The notes below the pieces were generated by a model. The model ran no database searches. It was not told where the DNA came from and saw only the letters and a program-made list of their open reading frames with translations. Source: Cephalotrichum gorgonifer (taxonomy: Eukaryota; Ascomycota; Sordariomycetes; Microascales; Microascaceae). Taken from it: a stretch of DNA of 64,000 bases. The translations under genes were made by a program, and so were the position numbers. Of this stretch, positions 47,669 through 59,009 are shown one piece after another. Position 1 is the first letter of the stretch; each line of letters opens with the position of its first letter. Location: the NCBI GenBank assembly GCA_900312665.1, contig ONZQ02000011.1:635454-699453 (forward strand), written 5' to 3'.

Positions 47669-48245
47669 CTATTGGTACCCTCTCCGATCGTTCTCGCCAA
47701 ACCGCATCTTCTTGAAGCCCTTCTTCGAACCGAACGACAGCCCCTTCTCCAGGTCCTCGGGCCTGAGCTTCGGAGTCGGCGGCACGTCGTCCATCCTCCC
47801 GCGGCGTTTCGACCTGGGGCCGCCGTCCTTGAGTTCCCTGGGAAACTCGGCGCGCCTGGGCGTGAGGGCCGTGACGACCTTCCTCGCTGACTTCCGGATG
47901 TTCTCGCGGACCTTCCACTCTCTCTTCTTCGCGACGTAGAATAGGATGGCCGAGGCGGCTATTTTGGGGGGGTTGGTTGGTTAGCCAGGGACGGACAAGG
48001 ATGGATAGGTTGGCTCCGGGCGGGAGGCGGGGGACACGAGGTGAGTAAATGGGAGTTTCCTTAGACCTACCTCCTATTACACTGACGGTGACGACGACGA
48101 CGATGATGGCAATGATGGCGCCCTGCGAGATCCCACCACCGCTGTCCTGGCCGGAGGCGCCCGCTTCGGTGCCCGCATCGCTGCCCCCTTTGGGGTAGAC
48201 GATGCCGACGTCCTCGCCGTTGTAAACGTCGTGTCCTTCGGACAT
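47669..48245 (-). CDS. Small single-pass membrane protein with basic tail (154 aa)
   Basis: No named family recognised. Exons 48245-48071 and 47958-47669 (phase 1) encode 154 residues. The N-terminal 40 residues are acidic and Gly/Ser-rich (GEDVGIVYPKGGSDAGTEAG) without a signal peptide. A long hydrophobic segment starts AIIAIIVVVVTVSVIG; the splice junction falls inside it and it continues AASAILFYVA. It is directly followed by KKREWKVRENIRKSARKV, so positive-inside logic places the C-terminus in the cytosol. The tail is basic with KRRGRMDD and KKGFKKMRFGENDRRG. Splitting a membrane helix across an intron and the good codon bias support a real gene. It could be an orphan plasma-membrane or ER type III protein. 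Confidence 0.72.
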
Positions 48246-50374
48246 GGTTGCGGCCGTTGTTCTCGTTGTTTCCCCTCGCGAGTAATGTGTATGTAAAGTT
48301 GCTCTGTCCTCTATCCCCTCGGCGTGTAAGACGTGGAACGGCGGAGTTCGATGTGGGCGGTAAAAAGAACGAGCACAGCTCGTCTTATATCGGGTAGGTC
48401 GAGTAACTTCCCGGGAAATAAGAATAGAATGAGAGGGAGCGTGAGAAAATATGACCAAAAAGTAATTTAGGCAAGTGAGATGGGTATAAAGAAAGAAGAG
48501 GGACGGACCACCGGGGGCCAAGGAATATACACGTAGGATTCAAGTCTGGGCACACATCCAAGACTTTTCCCTTTCGAACGAGAGAATGTGATGGGGAAAA
48601 GAGGGACGTGCCATTATATTATCTACAAGTACTACTTTGTTGATATGCACATGCGGGCGGGTTCTTGAGCACCTCGACCCGTTTCAATATCAACCGCCCG
48701 CACCAATGGACCGTAAATGGACCGTTCTGGACCGCCATTCCCTCCCACGATGCCGGCCGATGGGCGAATGATGCATGGAGATGGAGGGGCAGAAGTGACA
48801 TGACCTGTGACGTGCTATCTTTGGAACGGGTTAACTCTTGACTCGGGATGCTGATTGGCCATGGAAGCGCCGGATCGGAGAAAGTGGGGCCTGCGGCAGG
48901 GGTAGCAGCCAGACAGGACAGCCAATGGGATGAGCCTGTCACCAGATGGCTGACGATGCATGCTTCTCTCGGCACTGCATCCAAGGGGAAGAAGGGGGGG
49001 AGGGAGGGGGGAGCTTTAATTTTCTCGCTTCCTTGTGACTGCCGGAGGCATGATTCTTAAGAGTACAAGTATAGAGTGATAACCCGTGCAGCGGGGTGAT
49101 GAAGATCGCACGCAAATCTAGCCCTTCCTGGACCATGAAGAAGTGTGACATCACAAGAGTTCTGGTATTAGGGGCCGCCTGCTCTGGAAGGGATCGTCAG
49201 TGATGCTCCTGATGAGGGTGGCGGGCGCGAAGCGAAGTCAGGGGGCCCGCGCCGATCTCAACGGGCCGTGATCCAAAGAGTGCCTCCGCAAACGGGCTTG
49301 GCGGGGATGCTCACAGAGTCATGGTGCACTGCAGGGCCAAGACCACTTCCTTCGCACGCTCCTTAACTTCGCAAATCTGCCTTCCGGGTCCTCTTTTGCT
49401 GAGGCCCAAGGCGCTTCGAAAGAGAAAAGGCCGTAAATCCAGTCGGCCCCTGTGGCGCAGTGTTATCAATCTGCCCAACATCATGGAAATTTCCAAACTC
49501 ATGGTGTTGGAGCTGGCGCCTACTAATGTGTCCGTGGGGACCATTGGCTCAGTGCCAGCGCGTACAAAAACCGGGGGTGCAGCAAGCGCCTACTGGTGCT
49601 TGCTCCCGTTTTGAGTGCGTCTAGTTGGCACTGGCCTCTCTTCCAGGGCCACCCCTGCGCAACTGTTAATGGAAGGAATAGCCTCCTCTCTAGCAAGGCA
49701 TTCCGATCCGTTGGGTCAAGCCTTTAGCCCTGGTGCAGAACCACCGATGTCATCCGCTTGGTGGCGCCTGCGTCGTCGACTCGAGATTCACCTACTTTGT
49801 AAGCCCGTCGGGGTGGCACCTGCCATCTTGTCCTGGGAGGTACGAAGCTCGTGACGTACCTTCACCCATCCAGATATGCTAGCAACTCGCGACTGCCAAC
49901 TCTTCCCCCTCCTGCCGCAGATTTTGATATCAAGTCATGACGACGGCTCAACCATTTGGAAGGAACCAAGATATGTGCATAGGGCACTCTTCAATCGTAG
50001 TAGGCGAGGCTGCAGATGAAGCAAGTGCTACAGTCCTGTCCCCATCGTCACCGCCGAGGTCATGGAGGGCGCTGAATCGCACCTTCTTATTGAAAACATG
50101 CCACACCCTTGCTGCTTCGACATGTCCACCGGCTGGAGCCTGAAGTGTCTGGTCTCATGGTTTCCGTTTGCGTGATTTTCACTCTCGCCAAGCTTCCGTG
50201 ACTGCCATCAACCTTGAGAGAGCTCAGCGAAGGATCGCCTCATTTTGTAACTATTAACACGTTCACGCTATCAACAGCTCCAAGTGTCCCGCAAGCCAAT
50301 ATCGGCCCTCCTTTCTTCTGATATCTCACTCTCGGAAGCTCATTAGACTCTGACATGTACCCCCATTAGTCGAC
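48246..50374. other. Divergent intergenic region
   Basis: 2.1 kb between the membrane protein gene (-) and the coiled-coil gene (+). Holds GTACAAGTA words near 48625 and 49073. No supportable gene or tRNA. Confidence 0.5.
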
Positions 50375-53300
50375 ATGTCTTTCAGAGATGATCATTCTCC
50401 AGTTGCTGGTGCCAGCATGTCGTCCCAACGCATTGCTCTCTCCTTTAACTCCTCCCTCTCTCCCGATTTAGGTCAGTTCGATGATATGACGGGCCCCCGT
50501 CAAACGTTCCCACATATAAAACGAGAGTCAATGGAATTGGTGTCCGCAAGGAGGCATCCCCAGCCAGAGGTTCGCCCGGAGCCAAAGGGCAGTTCGCCTT
50601 CTCGGATGGAGAAACCCCTGGCCTTCCATACGAGCGCATTCTTCGTCCAAGAGCCAGATCACCGGGTGGCAGGAAATGTCCGAGAGGCCGCTGTGCCTCA
50701 CAATCAGAAGTTCCCACCTCCTTCATTTCAAAAGTTTGGCCACCAAGATACTGCTCTACCACAGAAGGGGAAACAGCTCTCCTCGGGCTCTGCAGGATCG
50801 GCCTCTGGAAAATCCGGCTCTGGAAGAAACCACCCTCCCTTTGCTTCAACCCATCGGTCCCCTAACCACGCGGGGCCTGGTCTATTGTCGCATCAAGTTA
50901 CATCTGCTCAGCCAAAGCTTTCTCAGCGAAACGGACCATCACAGAAGCCTCCCGCACCCCCGTTTCCAGGGTCAGCGAAGCTCCCAGACCGGACCCACAA
51001 GTCTGACCACAGCTCGCCTGTCCCGCTCGGTGACCTCGATCACTCCCTGAAGGGATCCCCTCTCCTCTTCGCCCATCATCCCAACGGAAGGGCCGGGGAA
51101 CGGATGGTCAATAGGCCTATGGCCTCCGAGCGGGCCGCGGATCCAAGATCGGCAGCACCCCTGAGGCCAATTTCGCGTGAATCCAATATATCCAAGAGAC
51201 GAGTGGACTCTAGCCGGCTCTCCTTCCCATTCCACGGCGATGAGACTGCTGACTTGGAGAAATTTGGCTCCGCTTGGAACCACTATCTGCAGAACCACGC
51301 GCGGCGGAGTGAGAACGCCGCAGCTAGGATGGCGGGACTTGAGAACAAATTGGCGGAACAGACGAAGAGCCTCAAGGAGTACACCCACAAATGCAGCCAC
51401 CAGTCGGCAGCTATCACTGGCCTCGAGAAACAAGTCTCTGAACTGTCAGTTCAAAAGCGAGAGCTTACCAAGGAACACCAGATAGCAAAGCAGCATCTCG
51501 AGCGGAACGAAGCTAGGCGGGAGGAGATGCAAGCAAAGCTGCGATCGTATCGCGAAAAGTTGAACGAAGCCATTGTTGAACAGCAAGACCTTTACATGCG
51601 ATCCAAATCCATGTGCGATTCCGCCATCAATGATGTCCGAAAGACACAAGAGGAAGCGGAGGAAGCCCAGAGGGTAGCTACGGAGATGCTCGAGGAGGGA
51701 ATGAATCGGGCGGCGGCCGCTAGACGCGAAACCAAAGCATTGCTGGAGGGTGAACTCAAGAAGTGCCGCCTTCTCCAGGCCACAGGTATATTCGTCTACC
51801 CCCTATGTTCCCCCCACCATCTGACGCTTCGTAGTCGAGAAGGAAAATGTCGGTTTGAGACAACAACTTTCGGAAGCGCAGAATGAACTCAAGTGTGACA
51901 AAGCCAAAATCGAGGATCTTTTGAGTCAGCTTGAACGCGAACGCCCAACTCGAGACCATCTTCAGACCTTGGAATCGAAGTCGAATGAGATTCTTCTGCA
52001 GCTTCAGCAGGCCAGCTCACTGCTCCCCGCAAACGAAGAGACTCACCAAACAATGTTATCTAAGTAAGTCTAGTCATGAACGTTCTTTCTCGAGGGTCTG
52101 GTCGCTAAACTTCTTTGTTCCCAGGCTTGATGTAGTTCTGGAGCGTGTGCAAGCATCTGCACTTAATACCCGGGAGTATGCAAATCTCAAGGAGACATTG
52201 AACGGTCTCGTATCTCAGCTCGATTCGACGAGTTCGCAGTGAGTCCCATACCTGCATATGTACCATATAACCCACATCTAACCGTCCGAATCAGATTGCT
52301 TGCAGATGTTCGAAGCGTCCTCACCAGCCAGTCATCCATTGTCGCTATGTCAGGTGGTCTCGAGAAGACCATCAAGGACCAGCTCTCATCAGTCAATCGT
52401 TTGATAAAGGAGCAAGAGGAAGGCTTGCTAAACAAGCTCCAAGCCACGGATGGGAAGTGCCAAGAGCTGACGATTCGTCTGGCGGAGAAGAACTCCGAGC
52501 TGAGCATTGCAGCAGCAAATGTTCAGCAGATGTCTCGAATGGCCGACGAGAAAAGCCAGCGGGTCGAACAACTCCATGTCCAAGTTCAGGAGCTTCAGGA
52601 AATATCACATGAGAGAAACCACCTCAAGCTCGAGAACAAGGCTTTGCTCGAGCAACTGAGCAACAAGGACTCCGACAACGCGGCGCTTCAAATGCAGTTC
52701 GAAGACGCCCTGAGCCAAAACCAAATTAGAGCGCTTGAACTTCAAAATTTCACCCGGCAGATTGCCGATCGCCTTCAGGAAAAAGGCGCGGACGCTGACG
52801 ACGTCTCGGCTTTGCGGACGAAAATGGCGTGCAAATTGGAGGTTGAGAGGTCCAAGCTGGATGAGGCTAAGCGTGTGCTGCAGAGGTGCCAAGAGGAAAA
52901 GTCGAAGCTCGGGAAGGATTTCATAGACATAACTGCGGAGAAATCCAAGCTCTCGAAGGAGCTGGAGGAACTCAGAGCCCAGAGATCGGAGGAGGCGTCG
53001 TCTCTTGAGAGGACCAGAGTGTCCCTCATCCAAGCTGAGCAGCGGGTTGTCAACCTCCGGGAAAAGTTGAAGACATCCGAGTTCAAAACCCGAGATATCC
53101 AGAACGTGCTAGCCCAATGGGCTGGGAAAAAGATGGATGGCGCCGAAATTCAGGAAGACATTCTCGATCTTGACCTTGATGCGATGCGCATCTTGGTCAG
53201 AACCATCATGGGTGCTCATCGAGAGTCTGAAGCGGCCAAGGACTGTCTCAGGGCCGTCCTCGAGATGCCGTCATCTGCTGTAGCTGAAGACACGTCCCGT

Positions 53301-54179
53301 GTAGCGAAGCCAGGTTGTTCGCCCGTTGGAGACCAAGAGGGCGGGGCCGCAAACGCAGAGGCATCAATAGATGCAGGCATAGCTCCAGGAACAGCTGAAG
53401 GAGTGTATCTGGGCATTCCGTCAATTGACCAGAGCGACCAAGGTGGCACAACGGAACGGTCCGACTTCCCGCTGGACACCAGCAGGGATTCGGTGAGGAG
53501 AATCATTGTTCAAAGCCCATTTGACGAGGAGAATAGTCGTACCCCCCCGTCAGTTGAAGAGGAGAGAATGTCGCGAAGGCGATATACCCAGCCTCTGTCC
53601 ATTCTTAAGACTACGTCTACGCCAGCAAGCGAGAGCAGCTCCGTGTTGAGCCCCGTCCCTCCTGCAGGTCACCGGGCAAACGCCGATGCACCAGCTGTAG
53701 GACCTCGACCAAAGTCTTTGCCGCCGACCTACCGAACCCCAGCAAGCAACACGGCAGGTAGCGTGGCCAAAAAAGAGGTTGATGCCCGCGCAGAGGGCTT
53801 CCTTGGCAAGATCAAACAAAGCCTAGGGCTGCAGCGTACTCCGTCGGCTGAAAGCGCGCGCAAGAGAAAGGCGTCGGTCAGCGAAGAGGGAAATCCGGCC
53901 AAGAGTGCAAAGACATGGCAGTCCATGTTTGGGACTTTGGACCTAGAGATGGAAGATCTGAAGTCGTCGTACTTCCCAGCTCCCACCCAGCCCCGACGTG
54001 CACCAAACGAAGCAGCGGGCGGGGGAACTCCAAGGCTGTCCGGGCTTGCTACCGGGGGTGAGACGAAATTAAACACTTTGCCTCGCAGAGCCGTCCAAGG
54101 CCAGCAGGGGCAGCGAGGCAAGCCTCGGGGGATCGTCAGAACGTACTCGAAGAAGCCCCAAGAGCCCGTCATGGGGTAG
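50375..54179 (+). CDS. Large coiled-coil protein (1212 aa), unidentified
   Basis: Four exons (50375-51785, 51835-52063, 52125-52238, 52295-54179) join with phases 1, 2 and 2 to encode 1212 residues. Residues 1-290 are disordered, rich in Pro, Ser and His, with a short IKRES motif that resembles a sumoylation site. Residues about 300-890 form a nearly continuous coiled coil with leucine heptads (for example LENKLAEQTKSLKEY, LEQLSNKDSDNAALQMQFED). Residues 900-1212 are disordered and basic, with SAESARKRKASVSEE and the conserved-looking SMFGTLDLEMEDL near 1130. There is no kinesin motor, SMC hinge or membrane segment. The layout (disordered ends, long coil) fits spindle-pole, septum or synaptonemal-complex proteins. 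No homology is recognised, so no function is claimed. Confidence 0.8.
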
Positions 54180-54594
54180 GTTTGGGAGGGCGTGTGAAGC
54201 GGTCAAGAGAACAGGAGCACGGTGGGAAGAGGAGTTGGAGGACGAAGAAGTATAATTCCGCGTTATGGACCTGGCATCTTTATTCATCGATATCTGTGGG
54301 AAGTTGAGAGGTATTATCTGCTAGATTTCGAGGTAGACGACGGAAGCCCAGCGATATGAAAACAAGGAACGTGGAGAAGATGAATGATGTATGATTATAT
54401 TCCAGACCAGACAATTAATATCCACTGCCGTGTTTAGATATTCTATCGTGACATAATGTACAATTCGTTCGTAGGTAGAAGTAGTAGTCCGACCGTTTGC
54501 GCCTGTCGCGGGCCTCGACGTTCGTCTCGCGTGGTCTCGGGATCCGCTCGACTCTCTCGTGTTCGAACAGCCAATGGACGTTTGGGCGAGTCCT
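54180..54594. other. Convergent 3' intergenic region
   Basis: Between the coiled-coil gene (+) and the bL33m gene (-). AT-rich. No gene seen. Confidence 0.5.
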
Positions 54595-54991
54595 TTATTT
54601 CCCCTTCCGCTTCTGTTCTAGGAAGAGTACATGTTTCCGGACTGTGGAAAGTGTCAGTAAGGAATTTTCGTCGACTAGGGACGGAAGGCACCTCCCGGAC
54701 CGAGCCTTTGGGAGGACAGTGGGACATTAGGATATGAGGAAGACGTACCTATAGGATCGTACTTGAGCATGCTCATGGGCTTGGACGCGCGTGGCCGGCG
54801 GAAGGAGTAGAAGAAGCCGGTCATGGCCTGCGAGAGCAGGCGGACGATTACGACGCGGGACTTGGCTGGTTGTTTGGCGCCCCGTCAGCGGAATTGTCTC
54901 CCCAAGCATCGATTAAGAGTGTCGAAGATGTGGGAAAAGGGGGCGGCCGAGGGGAAGGGGGGGGGGGGTCGGGCATACCTTTCTTTGCCAT
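54595..54991 (-). CDS. MRPL39: Mitochondrial large-subunit ribosomal protein bL33m
   Basis: Short, three-exon gene for mitoribosomal bL33 (yeast Mrpl39). Exons are 54991-54979 (13 nt, MAKK), 54865-54749 and 54641-54595, all joined in phase 1 with GTATGC and GTACGT donors. The product has 58 residues: MAKK, AKSRVVIVRLLSQAMTGFF, YSFRRPRASKPMSMLKYDPI and VRKHVLFLEQKRKGK. This has the family's AKSR...RL...MTG..., PMSMLKYDP and HVLFLE blocks in order and at normal length. No Zn-binding Cys pairs are present, as is usual for eukaryotic mitochondrial bL33. None of the exons exceeds 120 bp, so the gene is easily missed. Confidence 0.93.
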
Positions 54992-56077
54992 TATGGCGGC
55001 ATTGGCGGTTGGCTTTTGGGGTGGGTATGTTTCCGGGGTGCTTGGTGAGGTCGCGAGATGGGACTGGCAATGCAGAAAATCTGTGGCTCCACTTTCTTGT
55101 TGCAGCTAGGCGCTCACCGAGGCCTTCACCGAGGTTGATGCCTGAGGTGAGCAGAGCAAGTGATGGAAGCTTATTTAGTTCCTCCGCGCCCCACCTTAGC
55201 ACCAGGAACATTGGATCCTTCCTCTAACAATCGTGAACTGTCGTCTAATACCTTAAGAAAACCCCAACATATAGAGTACTCTTGTTGTTTCCTCAATTCA
55301 CCTTGATAGATAAAGGCTACGCCCTTGTTTATTGTTTAGAAGCCAGTGTCGCCTAGTATGCTCTGTCAATATCTCCCTCCCGTCCCGATATCCGTCTTGG
55401 CTTCCATTCCTCTGGGCCCCCAACCGCAGGACCGTCAAACACCCTCCCAACTCGCTGCTTTGCTTTATTTAGAAATCTCAATGAAGCTTAGTTTACGGGG
55501 TCCATAGACGGGATTGCTGCACCTCGGGACATGCAGCTGCAGCCCGTCATACATCCTGTCTGACAAGATGACAGTTCTATACCCCAAGTCCACGCCTTGC
55601 CGTTGATTACTTTCAGCCTGCGCACCTGTGGTCGCATTGCAGCCATTCTTCCAGAGCATTTGTGTAGATAACTCCCTTCCATTGGTTGGCTCGTATCGAT
55701 ATTTCGGCGGTCAGCAGTGTCACGACGGCAGGCTGCTGAGCGAATCGAGACGAGGCAAACCCATGGGCTGCATGTTGAGCAACCCCGTTCTCTTCATGCA
55801 GCCCTTTCAGTCGGCCCCTTCACGATAGTCCCGAGCTTATGCGCGCTGACAGAGGAAGAGCAAAATATTGACCACATGTCCAATCGCAAGCGAATCTACA
55901 TACCCCTTTGGGGCACATCCCCGGACCTGTCATGCTGCTGTGGCTAGAGTGACGATGTATTAAAAGTGGCGGCCTTGTCCACGGTGAAGTCCTGGAAACC
56001 CCTTCACTCTCTGCATCCATACTCGAAGTCATCACGAAAACCCCACAGACCTGGACACGGGCAGGAGTGAAGTCACT
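54992..56077. other. Divergent intergenic region
   Basis: Upstream of bL33m (-) and the secreted protein gene (+). Contains a G run near 54958-54968 just inside the first bL33m intron. No other gene seen. Confidence 0.45.
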
Positions 56078-56620
56078 ATGAGACACGCGGTATACGTGGT
56101 GGCAGTCCTCTCGGGCTTTATAGCCTCGTCCGCCGCCGACACTTATATCAAGTACTGCCAAGACGGTGTCAATGGCCCAACATGCCAGTTCATGACCGCG
56201 AGCAACGGCGTCTGCTGTGGGTTCCCAGCTAACCCCCTAATGCCCACCACCACCAGTACAGGATGTTAACCATTACATGTACTAGATAACGTAGCCGGCG
56301 GGTATAACGATAGGGTCGAGTCCGTCTCAATAGGAACCCCCGAAAACCTCTGGGGACAGTGTGTCTTCTGGGAGTAAGTCTCTCGCAGCCACTCCTCCAC
56401 GCATGAGCGAAGTCGAAGTAGGGGTCAGGCTAACACCGCCGGGGGTTGGTTTTTCTTCAGAGACTACAACTGCAAGAATGACCATACGGACATGGTGACG
56501 GGCGTGGTCAATGACATGAACAGCGTCTGTATAGGCGACAACTGGAGGTCCCGCATCTCGTCGTTCAAGTGCTGCGACACCGTGAGCTGGTGTGCAGGGA
56601 GCCGCCCGAACTGCACTTGA
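56078..56620 (+). CDS. Small secreted cysteine-rich protein (128 aa)
   Basis: Three exons (56078-56216, 56286-56373, 56461-56620; phases 1 and 2) encode 128 residues. The N-terminus MRHAVYVVAVLSGFIASSAA is a good signal peptide, with cleavage likely before DTYIKYC. The mature part of about 108 residues has ten Cys: KYC, PTC, GVC, GQC, NCK, SVC, KCC, SWC and PNC. The even number and spread suggest disulfide pairing. The middle has Gly/Asn-rich strands (NVAGGYNDRVESVSIG) and WGQCVFWEDYNC. There is no glycosyl-hydrolase motif or GPI signal. Without splicing, the first frame stops at 56269 and loses half the Cys, so the introns decide the model. It looks like a secreted effector or an extracellular matrix or antimicrobial-type protein; the role is inferred only from this pattern. 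Confidence 0.82.
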
Positions 56621-57557
56621 GAAAAAGTTAGACATCCCACAGAGCGGTGGTCACATGGTGTTGATCTAGGGGATAACCCTGGCCAGGCTCGAGTCAGGCC
56701 CTGCGCTGGGCTGTCGTTAAGATACCGATGAAGCTCAGGACAACATTTGAAGCAAAGGCAGAAAAAGGGCTTTCCACATGGGGGGCAGGGGGGGAAAAAG
56801 CGGGGGGGGGGTATGCGAGGTGGAAGGCAACTGATCTTGGGTGGATGCCGTCTTCTGAGAGATGCCTTCTTCCGGTTTTCAACTTCACCATGGCCGAGGC
56901 CAATACTATTCCATGAGATGGAAGACGTATTATACTGGCTCTAACTGGAGCCGGCGCACTTGGGTTTCCGCATGAACTTGTTATTCCAACGCTACAAGTG
57001 AATCAATTTTATAGGATCTCGCCGGTATTAGTACCAGTACACCCGAACATACACCAAAAACAGTTATTTCGAATGTGGGAAAACGGAATTGCCTTCTTCG
57101 TTCTACCTGAGCTATGCAGGTGTGAGGTCTGCTACCACTTTAAGTAAATTCTAGGAAGTCGATGTTGGTAGTGCGGCGGTCCCTTATGGTAGAGATCCAC
57201 GGCAGGATGTGTGTAAGGAGGCACTGTACATCCGTTTTGGCCTAACAGCTGATACCGCGCCAAGGCACCAAGACAAGGTTAGATCCAGCAGGCAAGAGCG
57301 ACGCCAAATTCTCGGCCCACACCACCCGTGGATCCAAGTTCCTCTCCCCAACTCGCCCCAGAATTGGAAAGATTAATACTTTTAGTAGCAACACCTCCAT
57401 TCCACTGCAACCTCGACCACAAGCATTAGTACTCACGTCGAAATCCATCAACAATTCGAAATCAACATATTCACACGGCCGAACCTGCCCACAAGCACCG
57501 GCTGCGCATTCCACTAACCTCTCCGCCTCTGATTTGTCTTGCTCTTCGCCACCCAAT
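56621..57557. other. Intergenic: ABD1 promoter
   Basis: Between the secreted protein gene and ABD1, same strand. G runs near 56785-56808. No gene seen. Confidence 0.5.
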
Positions 57558-59009
57558 ATGGGCAGCGACGCCGAATCGCGCGGAGGATCTCCCTCCCACT
57601 ACAAGAGGAAACGAGACTCGGCCTCTCCCTCGCGCCCCAAGCCCCGCCAGGAGGACTACGACGAGCTCCCCCAGCCCTACAACGCCCGCAGCCTCCAGCC
57701 GGCCAAGCGCCGCGCCCTCTCCCCCTCCGCCCAGCCCCCCCGCCAGAAGCGGCCCGGCCGCCGCGCCCAGATCTCCGGCGCCGAGCGCGAGGCCATCCGC
57801 CAACGCCAGCTAGAGCGCGAACGCGAGGCAGCCGCCGCCGAGGCCGCCGAGGCCGAGAGGCTCCGCCACCGTGGCATCAACGACGTCGTCAAGGAGCACT
57901 ACAACAACGTGCCCGAGCGCGGCCGCGACTGGCGCAAGACCGACAGCAAGATCAGGGGCCTGCGGTCCTTCAATAACTGGGTCAAGAGCTGCATCATACA
58001 GCGCTTCTCGCCCGACGATGACGCGACGGCGGGGCCCGGCTCGTCCAAGAGGCTGCTCGTGCTGGACATCGGGTGCGGCAAGGGCGGCGACCTGCAGAAG
58101 TGGCAGCAGGCGCCGCAGGGCGTGGAGCTCTACGTAGGCCTCGACCCGGCGGACGTGAGCATCGACCAGGCGCGCGAGCGGTACAGGCAGATGGCGAGCC
58201 GGGGCGGGAGGGGGGGCCACAGGGGGCGCCCGCCGCCGCGCCTTTTCGACGGAAGGTTCCTGGTGAAGGACTGCTTTGGCGAGTCGATCGCCGACGTGGA
58301 CATCGTGAGGCAGGTGGGCTTCGACCCCTCGCCCATGAACAAGGACGGCTTCGACGTCGTGAGCATGATGTTCTGCATGCACTACGCCTTCGAGAGCGAG
58401 GAGAAGGCCCGCACCATGCTCAAGAACGTCGCCGGCGCCCTGACCAAGGGAGGCCGCTTCCTTGGCTGCATACCCAACTCCGACGTCCTGAGCGAGCGCG
58501 TGCGCAGGTTCAACGCCGAGAACCCCGCCAAGAAGAAGCAGGGGGATCAGCCCGACGCGGCGGCCGTGGAGGCGAAGGCGAAGGAGGACGGTGAGGAGAA
58601 AGAGGAAGGGGAGGCGGAGGAGGAGGAGGAGGGCGAGGTCGAGAGGGGCGCCGAGTGGGGGAACACCATCTACCGCGTCCGCTTCCCGGGCCCGACGCCC
58701 GAGGACGGCGTCTTCCGCCCGGCCTACGGCTGGAAGTACAGCTACTTCCTCGATGAGGCCGTCGAGGGCGTCCCCGAGTACGTCGTCCCCTGGGAGGCCT
58801 TCCGTGCCCTGGCCGAGGACTACAACCTCGAGCTGCAGTACCACAAGACCTTCACCGATGTGTGGGAGACGGAGAAGAACGACCGCGACCTGGGCCCGCT
58901 GAGCGAGAGGATGGGCGTCCGGGAGAGGGGGGGCGGCGACCTGCTGGTCAGCCCAGAGGAGATGGAGGCGGCCGCGTTCTACGTTGCCTTTTGCTTCTAC
59001 AAGGTGTAA
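57558..59009 (+). CDS. ABD1: mRNA cap guanine-N7 methyltransferase
   Basis: Adds the N7 methyl group to GpppN-capped nuclear mRNA using S-adenosylmethionine. Single exon, 483 residues. The start is the ATG at 57558 (MGSDAESRGGSP); upstream in frame is only a TTG. Residues 1-105 are a disordered, basic region with SPSRPKPR and an Arg/Glu/Ala helix, as is usual for fungal Abd1. The catalytic domain then starts with VKEHYNNVPERGRDWRKTDS, which resembles the cap-binding segment. Motif I, VLDIGCGKGGDLQKW, is at about 168-182. MMFCMHYAFESE is near 278 and GGRFLGCIPNSDVL follows. An acidic Glu-rich insert (about 345-370) precedes the substrate-binding Y.WKYSYFLDEAV segment. The C-terminus is FYVAFCFYKV. 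Confidence 0.93.
   Translation: MGSDAESRGGSPSHYKRKRDSASPSRPKPRQEDYDELPQPYNARSLQPAKRRALSPSAQPPRQKRPGRRAQISGAEREAIRQRQLEREREAAAAEAAEAERLRHRGINDVVKEHYNNVPERGRDWRKTDSKIRGLRSFNNWVKSCIIQRFSPDDDATAGPGSSKRLLVLDIGCGKGGDLQKWQQAPQGVELYVGLDPADVSIDQARERYRQMASRGGRGGHRGRPPPRLFDGRFLVKDCFGESIADVDIVRQVGFDPSPMNKDGFDVVSMMFCMHYAFESEEKARTMLKNVAGALTKGGRFLGCIPNSDVLSERVRRFNAENPAKKKQGDQPDAAAVEAKAKEDGEEKEEGEAEEEEEGEVERGAEWGNTIYRVRFPGPTPEDGVFRPAYGWKYSYFLDEAVEGVPEYVVPWEAFRALAEDYNLELQYHKTFTDVWETEKNDRDLGPLSERMGVRERGGGDLLVSPEEMEAAAFYVAFCFYKV

Noticed and set aside
49440..49520. TGGCGCAGTG sequence resembling a tRNA A box
   Set aside because: No matching B box (GGTTCGANTCC-like) or foldable cloverleaf downstream; not a tRNA.
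56327..56635. Minus-strand frame of about 100 codons
   Set aside because: It is antisense to exons 2-3 and the intron of the secreted cysteine-rich gene and has no features of its own.
57810..58844. Long minus-strand frame opposite ABD1
   Set aside because: Leu/Val/Arg/Asp-rich antisense shadow caused by GC-rich codon bias of ABD1.
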